Source of the DNA: MKUN01 sp964481425
GTDB taxonomy: Bacteria > Bacteroidota > Bacteroidia > Chitinophagales > Chitinophagaceae
Reading direction: 5' to 3'
Assembly (NCBI GenBank): GCA_964481425.1
Contig: CAYZTM010000001.1
Coordinates: 151,527 to 215,526, forward strand
Length of the DNA stretch: 64,000 nucleotides
The translations under genes were made by a program, and so were the position numbers. The notes beneath the pieces were generated by a model, which had not been told where the DNA came from, did no database searches, and worked only from the letters and a program-made list of their open reading frames with translations. Numbering within the stretch: the stretch's first letter is position 1; every line of letters starts with the position of its first letter. Positions 44,571-54,316 of this stretch are shown piece after piece.

Positions 44571-45416
44571 ATGAAAAACACGCTACTTCATTTCTTCTTA
44601 CTTTTTTCCTTCTCCCTGGCTGGTTCGGTTGTTAGTGCACAGACTACCTTACCTTACTATTCCGGTTTCGATAACACCACTGAACAGGCAGGCTGGCAAC
44701 AATTCACTAAAGGTGCTGCGGGTTATTTCCCCTGGAGTGTAGGCGGGGGCGGATTCTCTGCACCTAATGCACTTTCGCATGATTACCCCGTTGGCAATCC
44801 CGGTACCGATACGGTCACTGATTGGTATGTATCACCACCTTTTCACTTTTATGGTGGCGGTCATCTTGATTCGCTGAAGGTAAAGCTCTATTCCATTACC
44901 GATACCTTTACCGCACAGGATCATTTTGGCATCTATTATCTTACCGGCTCATCCGACCCTGCACTTGCTGATACCGTGGTGCTGTTGGCAGATCTTACCA
45001 ACTGGGCATCGAGCAGCAACAACTGGAGAGATACAGGTGGCTTTGCCATACCGCCTTACAATGGCAGTACTTATATCGCTTTTAAATACATTGCAACCAA
45101 CGACTGGTTCGTTCCCAATATCGACAATATAAATATTACCGGTGATACGGCTAACTCTGTAACCGGACCAACCGTTTATGCCGATGGCATAAAACTGTTC
45201 CCCAATCCATCATCCGGAACACTGAATTTGCAGATGCCAGATAACAAAGCCTTTATAATAACTATATCTGATGCTTATGGACGCTGTGTCAGTAAGCAAG
45301 AAGTACATGCGCTGAACACATCTCTGGATATATCCACCCTTGCAAGAGGTACGTATTTTGTTACAGTGTTTGGGAATAGTAACCCCATAAAAACGCTGAG
45401 TTGGGTTAAAGAATAA
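44571..45416 (+). CDS. T9SS type A sorted protein with choice-of-anchor domain
   Basis: A 281-residue secreted protein. Start MKNTLLHFFLLFSFSLAGSVVSAQ is a signal peptide; the longer frame was rejected. Residues 25-200 are a jelly-roll module (YYSGFDNTTEQAGWQQF, DWYVSPPFHFYGGG, TYIAFKYIATNDW), as in choice-of-anchor J domains. The C-terminal LFPNPSSGTLNLQM, DAYGRCVSKQ and KTLSWVKE end is a T9SS sorting domain almost identical in motif to the propeller gene at 42521. Confidence 0.8.
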   Translation: MKNTLLHFFLLFSFSLAGSVVSAQTTLPYYSGFDNTTEQAGWQQFTKGAAGYFPWSVGGGGFSAPNALSHDYPVGNPGTDTVTDWYVSPPFHFYGGGHLDSLKVKLYSITDTFTAQDHFGIYYLTGSSDPALADTVVLLADLTNWASSSNNWRDTGGFAIPPYNGSTYIAFKYIATNDWFVPNIDNINITGDTANSVTGPTVYADGIKLFPNPSSGTLNLQMPDNKAFIITISDAYGRCVSKQEVHALNTSLDISTLARGTYFVTVFGNSNPIKTLSWVKE

Positions 45417-45435
45417 TACTGTCAAGATCTGTACA

Positions 45436-45469
45436 AGAAGAGAGTTAATTAATGCTCTCTTCTTTTTTT
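45436..45469 (+). terminator. Terminator of the choice-of-anchor gene
   Basis: AGAAGAGAG/CTCTCTTCT 9-bp stem with a 10-nt AT loop, followed by six T's that run into the stop of the convergent MORN gene. Confidence 0.85.
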
Positions 45470-47660
45470 AATCCTTTATTGGGAACTTTGTCATATATGC
45501 CTGCATTTCTTTTTCACGTTTATCTATCGCAAGCCGCATATTCAGATCAGGCTCTTCTAATTCCCTTCCGTTTTCGTTATAGTATTTCTCAGAGCTCTTC
45601 AATCCGGTGTCGTCATAGGTCTGGGTGATCATTTTTTTGCCGCTTTCATATAATATTTTCGACTCGCCGGTCATGGTGTCCTTGCGGAAATTTGTTTGTG
45701 TCCATATATGGTTACTACCGGAGTAGTATGTTATCCATTGTCCGTTCTTTTGCCCTTCGCTGAAGTTGCCCTTGAAGACAAGGCGGCCGTTTTTGTCATA
45801 AGCGTTTATGCTCCCATCGGCCATGCCGTTCGCAAAGTGCATAACTGCAGCTTTTTGATGAGTATCTTCCCCGAAAAAGGTCCATTCGCCGTCCGGTCCA
45901 TCGTTCGCATATTGCCCGGCTTGCAAAACATATCCGGTAATTGAGTCAAAATATTTTGCAGGGCCTTGTTTTTTATCATTAAGATAATTTTCTACCGAAC
46001 GTATTTTACCGTTGTTATAATAAACTCTCCATTCTCCTGTCATCCTGCCAGATGCGTAATCCCCGGTGGTTTTAACGACACCTGGTTTTGAGTAATATAC
46101 GAAGTGACCATCCGCACTATCATTTTTGTAGTATTCCACTCCGGAAAGGCTATCTGAATTAGGAAAGTAGTAGCGAAATACCCCCTCTCTTTTATGGTCT
46201 TTGTAGTTTCCCTCTACCGCCTTTTTCGCTGTTGCAGGATAGTATTGCAGGAATGGCCCGGATAACAGACCCTTTTCAAAATACTTGATTGAGGTCAACC
46301 TGCCGTTTTCGTCATAAAACTTCCACTCCCCGTTTTTTTCGCCATAGATGAATGTGCCTTCTGTTTTTATCGAGCCCGGTTCATAGTAGTTAGCGCAGTA
46401 GCCGTTCAATTGCACCAGGTTGGTCTGGTCAGTAAAGTAGGTCAGATCTTTGGTTTTTTGCCCGCTTGTTGAGTCATAATAACTTGCTGGCCCGTCCGGT
46501 ACATTGTAATCCCAGGTCTCGGCAGACTTAAGCATGCCATTTTTATAATAGGTTTTTTGTATGCCGCTTTGCCAGCCATCCCTGTATTGTTCTTCTTTTT
46601 TCTTTTGCCCGTTTTCAAAGTAAGTGATCACAGAGCCATCGAATTTTCCATTCTTATAGTTCGCCTCCCTGAATATTTGATCCGTACCCGGGTAATATTC
46701 TTTCCATAGACCGTTTTTTATGCTGTCGTTCAGCTGTCCTGTTGTTACTACGTGTCCATGGGCATAGGCAGTAAATTGTCCATCCGGCCGGTTGTCATTT
46801 ACTTCAAGGCTGTATTTTAATTTACCAGTGTTGATGTCATACATCTTAGCCGTATCGGATATCTTACCCATATTATAGTTGTACTCCTGCCAGAGGCAAT
46901 TGGAATAAGTACGGTTCAGGGTGAACGATACTCGATATTTACGCATAGGCCCGTTAAGGGTATCATGCATATACGTTTCAGTTTTGATAACAAAGCCATA
47001 CTTATTATAGTAGGTCCATTCTCCTTCTTTTCCCAAGGAGCTGTTGAGCGCACCTTCTGCCCACAATTCCCCGCTTTCATAGAAATATTTTGCAGTCGCC
47101 GTCCCTTCATTTCCAAATATGAATTTTTTAGCCAACTTGCCGGAATAGGAGTAGTAGCTCTTCCATTTGCCCGTTTTTACACCTTCTTCGTAATTTCCGG
47201 TCATGGTTACTCTGTGCGTCAGGGAGTCGTAGGCTACCATGGGGCCATCTTCCAGACCATCTTTATAGTTATACTCACTTTTTACTGTGTTACTGTTCAC
47301 AAAGTAATCCCGCCATTTACCTTCGTGCTTGCCTTCACTTATTATGCCTTCAGATGTTTTGGTGAGCGAGTGGTTTTCGTAAAAAACGAAGGTCCCGTTC
47401 CTGGCAGAGTTGCCTGTTGAATCATCATTAAGGCGCACGGGTCGGCTGTAATGTCCCACCATTTGTATGTTGCCGTCTATGTAATGGTCTTCTACCACAT
47501 ACTTGTCGGGCCCCAGTTTGGCGCTTAGCCTATAGTAAGTAGCATGTGCCTTGTCGGTCTCTTTCCAGTCGGCATTGATATAGATGGTGTCGGGCTGCCC
47601 GCTACAAAAATGAGGGCTAAGACACAAGAAAAGGCATAACAGCCTGATAGAGTAACGCAT
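45468..47660 (-). CDS. Large secreted MORN-repeat protein (YwqK-type)
   Basis: A 730-residue protein with a signal peptide (LLCLFLCLSPHFCSG) followed by more than fifteen MORN_2 repeats of about 23 residues, each with Y-(x)n-G-x-x-x-G-x-W patterns (for example NGEWKFYDENGRL and NGQWITYYSGS). Bacterial proteins with such repeats are often annotated as YwqK-like or antitoxin-like, but this one is exported and has no toxin neighbour. The repeats probably form a long beta sheet. Divergent from nothing; single gene. Confidence 0.75.
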   Translation of the reverse strand: MRYSIRLLCLFLCLSPHFCSGQPDTIYINADWKETDKAHATYYRLSAKLGPDKYVVEDHYIDGNIQMVGHYSRPVRLNDDSTGNSARNGTFVFYENHSLTKTSEGIISEGKHEGKWRDYFVNSNTVKSEYNYKDGLEDGPMVAYDSLTHRVTMTGNYEEGVKTGKWKSYYSYSGKLAKKFIFGNEGTATAKYFYESGELWAEGALNSSLGKEGEWTYYNKYGFVIKTETYMHDTLNGPMRKYRVSFTLNRTYSNCLWQEYNYNMGKISDTAKMYDINTGKLKYSLEVNDNRPDGQFTAYAHGHVVTTGQLNDSIKNGLWKEYYPGTDQIFREANYKNGKFDGSVITYFENGQKKKEEQYRDGWQSGIQKTYYKNGMLKSAETWDYNVPDGPASYYDSTSGQKTKDLTYFTDQTNLVQLNGYCANYYEPGSIKTEGTFIYGEKNGEWKFYDENGRLTSIKYFEKGLLSGPFLQYYPATAKKAVEGNYKDHKREGVFRYYFPNSDSLSGVEYYKNDSADGHFVYYSKPGVVKTTGDYASGRMTGEWRVYYNNGKIRSVENYLNDKKQGPAKYFDSITGYVLQAGQYANDGPDGEWTFFGEDTHQKAAVMHFANGMADGSINAYDKNGRLVFKGNFSEGQKNGQWITYYSGSNHIWTQTNFRKDTMTGESKILYESGKKMITQTYDDTGLKSSEKYYNENGRELEEPDLNMRLAIDKREKEMQAYMTKFPIKD

Positions 47661-47770
47661 AATAATTTTGATGGGGTAAATATCTGATTTTCCGGTTAAA
47701 ATTACAACGTGCTTGCGATCAGGGCTATCCGGTTCGGTAATCTTTTTTTTGTTACGCTACTGGGGCGGCA

Positions 47771-48946
47771 TTAGCTTTTTATCAATAGTTCTCCTTTTTG
47801 CAATATCGTCTTCATCGCTTCATACAGCCTGTCCAGGTCGGCTTGTGTATTGAAGGCATTGATGGAATACCGCAGGAACACCTTATCGTCCTGTCTCGGT
47901 ACAGGTACTTCTATTTTATATTCCTCGAAAAGATGTCGTTGCAGTTGTTCCGGTGCAGGGCTGTTAATAGGTATGCTGCACATCTGCCCCAGGAACTCAT
48001 CACTTACAGGGCATATCGGGCGGCTGCCCAGCAGTTCGCAAAATCTTTCGTAGTTATCCTGTACCATCTGCCTGCATGCAGCAGCTACCTCCCACCAGTT
48101 ATGCTCTTTCATGAACGCGATTGCTTTAGGCACTGTGAGGAATGCCGAGAAGTCTCTTGTGCCCTGCATCTGGTGGTAATCGAGGAATTGAGAATGCGAT
48201 GGCATAGCCGCCTCGTAGCCCCAGCTTACCACCAGCGGGTCTATGGGCTGATATGCTTTCTTTACATACAGGAAGCTGCATCCTTTAGGGGTCATCATCC
48301 ATTTGTGACAGGCACCGGTGTATATGTCTGCCTGCAGTTCGCTAAGGTCCAGCGGTATATGCCCCGGTACATGTGCCCCGTCCACTATGGTGAGCAGGCC
48401 ACGTTCTTTGGCCATGGCGCATATCTCCTTTACCGGCAGTATCAGTGCAGTGGCGCTTGTTATCTGCGATATGAATATGGCCTTTGTGTGCTCATTATAT
48501 CCCTTCCAGAACTGCTCTATGATCGCTTCTTTCGATACTATTGGCAGTTCTATAGGTTGGCGTAAGTATTTGGCCCCGGCTTTCCTGCAGTAGTAGTTCC
48601 ACGTTCTGTCCAGTGCTCCGTACTCGATATTGGTGCTCAGTATCTCATCTCCCGGTTTTAGCTCAATGCTCTTTGCCACTATGTTGATGGCGTAGGAGGG
48701 ATTGGTCACATACACCAGGTCGTCCGCATCACAGTTGATATAAGCAGCCAGTGCCTTGCGCGCTGTTTCCAGGTTCTTTGCGCTGTTCATGGCTATGAAC
48801 TGCACCGGCTCCCGTTCCAGCAGCAATTGCCACTTTTGGTAGTCTTCAAAGACGGGCCTGGGGCATGCCCCGAAGGAGCCGAAGTTCAGGTAGGTAATAT
48901 CCGGGTCCAGTAAAAATTGCGATCTGAGTGCGGAGCGGTCTTTCAT
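47771..48946 (-). CDS. Class V aminotransferase (isopenicillin N epimerase-like)
   Basis: PLP-dependent enzyme of the cysteine desulfurase/isopenicillin N epimerase group. The PLP lysine is in TGACHKWMMTPKG; the cofactor aspartate in IVDGAHVPGHIPLDL. N-terminal YLNFGSFGACPRPVFE and TNPSYAINIVAK match the family. 391 residues, complete. The reaction cannot be deduced. Translation starts within the stop of the upstream permease gene (ATGA overlap), so the two genes are an operon, possibly uptake plus processing of an amino acid. Confidence 0.85.
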   Translation of the reverse strand: MKDRSALRSQFLLDPDITYLNFGSFGACPRPVFEDYQKWQLLLEREPVQFIAMNSAKNLETARKALAAYINCDADDLVYVTNPSYAINIVAKSIELKPGDEILSTNIEYGALDRTWNYYCRKAGAKYLRQPIELPIVSKEAIIEQFWKGYNEHTKAIFISQITSATALILPVKEICAMAKERGLLTIVDGAHVPGHIPLDLSELQADIYTGACHKWMMTPKGCSFLYVKKAYQPIDPLVVSWGYEAAMPSHSQFLDYHQMQGTRDFSAFLTVPKAIAFMKEHNWWEVAAACRQMVQDNYERFCELLGSRPICPVSDEFLGQMCSIPINSPAPEQLQRHLFEEYKIEVPVPRQDDKVFLRYSINAFNTQADLDRLYEAMKTILQKGELLIKS

Positions 48947-50310
48947 ATTTGTTCGGTTATGTCATTGTTCCTGTTAACGGCAAATCTAATTAAATAATAC
49001 AGTGGTATCCCGGCAATGAACAACACAAAGCCTGTAAGGGCTGCTTCCGGGTTGGCATAGAACACGCTTATGTTCACCCCGAGATACACCAGTATGAAAA
49101 GCGCCGGCAGGATAGGGTAGCCCCATATCTTGTAGATGTCCTTAGGCTCAGCCTCTTTTTTTGCCCGGTGCCTTAGTATGAATATCGAGGCTGCCGCGCT
49201 CATGAAGCCGATACTGTCGAAGAACATCACATGCTCCAGTATCTTCTGGAACGACGAGAGGAAGAAGAGGGTGATTAGTATAAATGCGCAGAATACCGTC
49301 AATGCGAATTCCTGCACCTGTGTTTTGCTGTTGATGCGTTTGAAGATAGGAGGCAACACTTTATCCTCCGCCATCGCGAAGTACACCCTGGGGTTGCTCA
49401 TCAGGCCAACGTTCACATAAGCCATCACACTCAGGAACATGGTAACGGCTACTATCTTGTAGGCTATGGGGCCCAATATCACTCCTGATACATCGGCAGC
49501 TATGGTTGTGGAGCCCGCCAGCCCCTTAAGGCCAAGCACCTTGTAGAACGAATAGTTAACACTCAGGTACACCGTTAGTATGATGGCGATGCCGTAAAAG
49601 ATAGCGCGTGGCAGGGTACGCCTCGCATCGGCCACGTCCTTGCCGAAATTCATGGTTTGCTGGTAGCCGCCATACGTGAAGAACACGGGTATGAAACAGA
49701 GCAGGAATGCCCGGAACATATCACTGCCGCTTTGTGCCTGCACAGCTTCCTGTGTTACTTTACTGTCTCCATTTACAAAGAACACAGCTGCTATCAGCAG
49801 GGCCAGCATGCCCAGCTTTATCACCATAAGGCCATTCAGCAGGCGGGCGCTTGTTTTATAGCCCCTCATGTTCATCAGGTATAGTACCAATAGCGAAGCC
49901 ACCGTTATCATCATGACCGCCTGCTCATGTGCCAGCTTTGGCAACAGCACAGGCGCTATGTACTCTGCACCCATAATGGCTACTGCTGCCATGGCCCCGG
50001 CATTGCTGAGTATCACTACCCAATTGACCATAAAGGCGAAGCAGGGGTGGTAACAATGTGAGAGTATCTTGTAAAAGCCGCCCGCGGCGGGATAGCGTGA
50101 GCCGATCTCTGCAAAAGTGATACCGCCTATAAAACTTACTACTGCTCCCGTCACCCATGCCAGGAAGAAGACCGTGGCACTGCCTGCCTGCTGCGCCACT
50201 GCCGCCGGTGTGCGGAATATCCCCATGCCGATAACCAGCCCGGCCACCACCATGGTCATGTCGAAGGTTTTAAGCTGGGGTTTTATCTTGTTTTGCGCGT
50301 TGGCAGGCAT
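48943..50310 (-). CDS. APC family amino acid permease
   Basis: A 455-residue inner membrane transporter with twelve hydrophobic segments. Signatures: TFDMTMVVAGLVIGMGIFRTP in the first helix, EIGSRYPAAGGFYKI, and GGYQQTMNFGKDVADARRTLP. These are the amino acid-polyamine-organocation pattern (LAT/serine-threonine exchanger type). Substrate not visible. It is the first gene of an operon with the class V aminotransferase. Confidence 0.88.
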   Translation of the reverse strand: MPANAQNKIKPQLKTFDMTMVVAGLVIGMGIFRTPAAVAQQAGSATVFFLAWVTGAVVSFIGGITFAEIGSRYPAAGGFYKILSHCYHPCFAFMVNWVVILSNAGAMAAVAIMGAEYIAPVLLPKLAHEQAVMMITVASLLVLYLMNMRGYKTSARLLNGLMVIKLGMLALLIAAVFFVNGDSKVTQEAVQAQSGSDMFRAFLLCFIPVFFTYGGYQQTMNFGKDVADARRTLPRAIFYGIAIILTVYLSVNYSFYKVLGLKGLAGSTTIAADVSGVILGPIAYKIVAVTMFLSVMAYVNVGLMSNPRVYFAMAEDKVLPPIFKRINSKTQVQEFALTVFCAFILITLFFLSSFQKILEHVMFFDSIGFMSAAASIFILRHRAKKEAEPKDIYKIWGYPILPALFILVYLGVNISVFYANPEAALTGFVLFIAGIPLYYLIRFAVNRNNDITEQI

Positions 50311-50943
50311 AGACCAGTAAAATAGAGAAATATTTTAATTGTTTCGAGTAGTTTAAAAACTCCTGCTTTGGTAGGTGCGTGCGTGTATGGAAAGAGGGCG
50401 ACCGTCCAAACAGATGCATTTCCAATGAAAAGAGCGGCCGGGGTGATTCCCTTTGTTATTTCCTGGTTTCCTGTCCTTAGTTATTTCCTGTTGCAAAAGG
50501 TATAACAGGCTGAAATCCTTTACTGAAGCTACACAGAGAAAAAATAGTTATTTCCTACCTTGCCCTAAATGCATTGCAATATTAAATAATGTAAGGGATG
50601 GAATACTCTGGCATTGCCCATGTATTACCTGTGCATTGCCTATATTTTACCCCCTGTATGGATACAGGATGGGGATGCATGGTAAATGAATTGACCGGTT
50701 ATAAAAGACATGGTTTACAGGATTCAATATGTAAAAGAACTTATCGCCTCTTTTCCCATTGGCTGAGCAAAAGGAATTTTGACGAACCTGGCACACCTCC
50801 CCGGCTAAAAAAGCTTCGGCGGTCGATTCCTCCTTCGCCCCGCGCATTGCGAGGCTCTGGCGGACAAGGCAAGTTACGATTTGAGAAAAGGGGTTTCCAA
50901 GAAATGATATCCACATTATTGGTAAGTTGCGGTAAATATTCTT
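50311..50943. other. Intergenic gap at the island edge
   Basis: About 630 bases without a supportable gene. A GC-rich patch at 50795-50880 (CTTCGGCGG, then CCCCGCGCATTGCGAGG, which can fold) stands out from AT-rich flanks. The ORFs on both strands are short and of low-complexity composition. Probably old island border or decayed sequence. Confidence 0.5.
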
Positions 50944-51216
50944 ATGAACGACCATATCCTAATTGCGCAAAAAATAGATGAGATACTGTGGTTTGACTGG
51001 GACCCAATTGGAGTCAACGATTACCCCGAGGCAAGGGATGAATACAGAAGTTATGTTCCCGAAATATATGATCTGAAAATTTTAGGCGCAGATAGAGCAT
51101 TGATAGCTGAACGTTTATTAAAAATTGAAACTTAGAGAATAGGATTAAATGGTGATTGTGAACGATGCCAGATCATTGCAAATAAAATATTTGAATTCCC
51201 AGGTGGCATTTTTTGA
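50944..51216 (+). pseudogene. Small conserved DWDPIGVND protein, broken by an in-frame TAG
   Basis: The first 63 codons encode IDEILWFDWDPIGVNDYPEA, then RDEYRSYVPEIYDL, a small-protein pattern I recall seeing elsewhere but could not search. After KIET the frame hits TAG at 51133-51135, yet it continues past it as RIGLNGDCERCQIIANKIFE up to TGA at 51214-51216, which fits the expected C terminus. A one-base change (GAG to TAG) would explain this, so it is probably a pseudogene or a truncated gene. The reading frame is otherwise intact. It lies 122 bases from the recombinase 3' end. Confidence 0.6.
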
Positions 51217-51337
51217 AATCACCTATCTTAATCCCTTCAATAGAAAGATATCTTTTATTCAGCTCAATCCACCCTTCTTTCCACCCGCCCGCAAGGCCAG
51301 CCAAAGAGGGGAGCTTTAAAAAAAAGTAGATGATTTC

Positions 51338-52849
51338 CTAATGGTTGTGTTGCTTTGTTCCGCCATTTAGGGTGGTGGGTGGGCTTGGGGGTTGTGGTGT
51401 TGGTAAATATGATAATTTTATATTGATATCTTCCTGTCCTATTACGATTACATCAGTAATCGTCTCTACAATGGTTCGTTTATCTTCAAATGGTAAGGTA
51501 CTCCATTGGGAGTAGAGGTCTTTAGCGTCCTGGAGCACGACATCGCCGGAACAGTGCTGTATCTTAAGGAAGTCGATCTCGGCTTCGAGTTCTGGAAGCT
51601 GGCCCGTTAGCTGCCCATACCGCTCTTCTATGGGCTTCACATAGTCCTCAAAGAGTTCGCGGGACAGCCCATGATTGATGCGCATATCCACCAGTTCATC
51701 CAACTTCTTTTTAATGGTTTCTTTCTCGGTCAAAACGACATCGAGCAGCTTTTGCTTTTCGGAAAGCTTCGAATCGAGATTTCCCAAATAATCGGAAACG
51801 GATGTTTCGGTGAGCAGAAATGTTTTCAGTTGCTCATGGAAGATCTCGTCGAGGTCAGACGCCCAAATCTTCGTTTTGCAGGTCTTGCAGTAATAACATG
51901 GGTTGGGTGTCCGCTGATGGTAGACGTACATCTTCTTTTGGCAGGTTTCGCAGAACACATAACCGGCGAGGAGGTTCTTGGATTCCCTGCCTTTGCGCTT
52001 GTACTTCTTTTCCGATTCATCCAAGATGCGATTGCATTCGTTCCAGGTCTCCTCGCTCACAATCGCCGGGCACGCAAACATGAACCATTCAGATGGAGGT
52101 TTGGGAACGGAGCTTTTGTGTGGTCCCAGCGTTTTGGTGAAGTTGGCGCGGCGGACACCTTTGGCACAGGTGTCCCGCAGTATGCGGGTTATGTTGCTAT
52201 CCGCAAAGACAGTCCCCTTCCGGGTGCGATGGCCTTTCTCGTTGAGTATCCGGGCGACTGCCTTTTTACGTTTGTGCTTTAGGAATAGCTCGAAGGTAAG
52301 CTGCACCACGGGCGCGTATTTGTCGTCTATCATGAATACGCCTTCCTCCCATTTGTAACCGAGAGGCGGCAGGCCACCGATGCGTTTCCCCATCTTAGCC
52401 CGTATGGGTATAGAGGCTGCTACCCGTGAGGCGATCTCTTCTCTCTCCCATTGGGCCACTGCGGCGATCATGGTGTAAAAGAGGCGGCCGGCGGGGGTTG
52501 AGGTATCTATGGCTTCCTGCAAGGAAATGAGATCGGCATCTTCCGTCTTGAAGATGTCCGCGAATTCAAGCAGTTCTTTCGTATTCCTGGCCAAACGGGC
52601 AAGCTTCGAGAAGATGAGGCCGGTTATGGCCCCGCTCTTGATATCCGCAAGCATGCGCTTGGTTTCGGGATAGCCCATGACGGATTTCCCAGATAGGGCT
52701 TCGAGGTGGTACACCTCTTTGACCTTCCAGCCTTTTGAGGCGGCATACAGCCGGGCGCGTTGTTCGTGATGCTCAGGCGAGTCTCCCTTTGCCTGGTCTT
52801 CGGTACTGACACGTATCCAGATACCGACGACTTTGTTGTTAAGTTCCAT
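51338..52849 (-). CDS. Large serine recombinase
   Basis: A 503-residue site-specific recombinase. Resolvase domain at residues 1-150 with catalytic S15 in IWIRVSTEDQ, plus SKLARLARNTKELLE and EREEIASRV. The recombinase domain follows (GLPPLGYKWEEG), then a zinc ribbon near residue 300 (CETCQKKMY...CYYCKTCK) and a C-terminal coiled coil (KLSEKQKLLDVVLTEKETI). Such proteins integrate and excise elements through short att sites beside the gene. It is the best marker of the left edge of the accessory region. No attachment duplication could be identified. Confidence 0.9.
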   Translation of the reverse strand: MELNNKVVGIWIRVSTEDQAKGDSPEHHEQRARLYAASKGWKVKEVYHLEALSGKSVMGYPETKRMLADIKSGAITGLIFSKLARLARNTKELLEFADIFKTEDADLISLQEAIDTSTPAGRLFYTMIAAVAQWEREEIASRVAASIPIRAKMGKRIGGLPPLGYKWEEGVFMIDDKYAPVVQLTFELFLKHKRKKAVARILNEKGHRTRKGTVFADSNITRILRDTCAKGVRRANFTKTLGPHKSSVPKPPSEWFMFACPAIVSEETWNECNRILDESEKKYKRKGRESKNLLAGYVFCETCQKKMYVYHQRTPNPCYYCKTCKTKIWASDLDEIFHEQLKTFLLTETSVSDYLGNLDSKLSEKQKLLDVVLTEKETIKKKLDELVDMRINHGLSRELFEDYVKPIEERYGQLTGQLPELEAEIDFLKIQHCSGDVVLQDAKDLYSQWSTLPFEDKRTIVETITDVIVIGQEDINIKLSYLPTPQPPSPPTTLNGGTKQHNH

Positions 52850-53018
52850 GTACTACAGTGCTTTTCTTGTGAAAGAATTAGATTGAGTTGCTACCAGTAC
52901 AGTGCGGGAAGGAATCTTCGCATATAAGCACTATGTTGAAATATAAGAGTGGACGCTAGTACTGCATAGCTATGCTAAGTTACAAAATTTTCCCGCTATT
53001 TATTGGCTGAGCATAATT

Positions 53019-54194
53019 TTAATCCACATTTACCTCGTAATGTTGTTTAATAGAAAAAGCATATGCTTTGATAAGCACATCGTGCCCAATGAGTGTGCTA
53101 TTGTTTTTAAAACATAGATTTAGGTCTGTCGGAGAGTTGTGCGTGATAGTGCAATAGTCGCTACTTACATTATTACCCCGTTTGAAGTTATAAGCGGAGC
53201 ATCGTTGATTTGTTCCAGAACAGAATATTTGAGCGTTAAAGGTATCCATAAAGTAATAGTCAACCGTCGCTGTGGTATTCCAAACCGGTAGCTTCGGGAT
53301 TAGTCCCAAACCAAACGCTAACACCGGATCACTAACAACATACTTCCCAGCTCTGGCAAAGGCTTCGGCGAATTGATGCCACTGCTGGATTGCCTGTTGG
53401 TCCACACCTATCCAATAGGTCCAGTAAGCGGTATTTGCAGGAAGACTCATTTTTACAGTGGTCGTATTCCGATGATCAAGATTAGCAGTCGAGTACACGT
53501 GAATATTCGTATTCAGGATTTGTTGATACGCTGTGTCATGAACAATTTTTGGAGTTGTATTGAATTCGATTCCTTTCTCATTGGCAGGTATTCTGCTTAG
53601 TGTGAAGTGGATATTTCGATTAAAAATACGGTTGGTAGAAATGCGAATAAAGTATACCCCCCGCCTTTCAATTTTAATGGGGTGTTCCAAGGTTTTGAAA
53701 TTATTGCTCGAGTAAACTGACTGTCCAAACGCGTCGGAAATGTCAATGTTAATGGTGCCTTTTTTGTTTAGCAGTTGTAATTCAAGTCCAACCAAATCAT
53801 CTTTATCAAAGCAGTATACTAGCTGTTCAGGTCCAGTTTCGGCAAATGTTCCACCGACATCAATATCTCTGTCAGCAATTACCAAGGGTGTTTGATTATT
53901 ATTTAACACGCTAACTTTATCGGCAGAAGAATTCGCGAATGTAAAATTTACAACAACGCTTTTGCTCTTTTCAATAATGATAGTTTGATTGTCAATTTTT
54001 CCGTTTGCACGTGCCTGTAATAGATGTTGGCCTTCAGAAAGTACTATTTTTTGTGCATGTTCGGAAACTAGGTTACTTTGGCTCTCTCCATCAACGCTAA
54101 GTTCCGCATCGAAATTGGATACAACTACTGCAGTTCCCTGTGCAGAAATGATAAAAGGAAAAAGAAGGAGAACGAATATAAACTGGAACTTCAT
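53019..54194 (-). CDS. Secreted protein with PEGA- and PPC-like domains
   Basis: A 391-residue exported protein. Signal peptide ends FIISAQ. Residues ~22-80 (VVVSNFDAELSVDGESQS, IVLSEGQHLLQARA) look like a PEGA domain. Residues ~125-200 (LVYCFDKDDLVGLELQLLN, RRGVYFIRISTN) look like a bacterial pre-peptidase C-terminal beta domain. The C-terminal ~190 residues are of unknown type and contain paired cysteines (CSGTNQRC). It is divergent from the hxs operon over a 122-bp gap and may share regulation with it. AT-rich compared with the core genome. Confidence 0.55.
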   Translation of the reverse strand: MKFQFIFVLLLFPFIISAQGTAVVVSNFDAELSVDGESQSNLVSEHAQKIVLSEGQHLLQARANGKIDNQTIIIEKSKSVVVNFTFANSSADKVSVLNNNQTPLVIADRDIDVGGTFAETGPEQLVYCFDKDDLVGLELQLLNKKGTINIDISDAFGQSVYSSNNFKTLEHPIKIERRGVYFIRISTNRIFNRNIHFTLSRIPANEKGIEFNTTPKIVHDTAYQQILNTNIHVYSTANLDHRNTTTVKMSLPANTAYWTYWIGVDQQAIQQWHQFAEAFARAGKYVVSDPVLAFGLGLIPKLPVWNTTATVDYYFMDTFNAQIFCSGTNQRCSAYNFKRGNNVSSDYCTITHNSPTDLNLCFKNNSTLIGHDVLIKAYAFSIKQHYEVNVD

Positions 54195-54316
54195 AGCTAA
54201 ACAATTAATATTGCCGAAATATAAGATAAATGGGTATTTTAAAATACCGTGTTTTCACGGTATGTATTTTCATTTTTTTGTTTTAATATTGTCGATATTA
54301 TAAAAATATCTATAAC

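Noticed and set aside
50647..50955. Minus-strand frame in the gap next to the APC permease
   Set aside because: No similarity to a family, unusual composition around a GC-rich patch, and no promoter or terminator relation.
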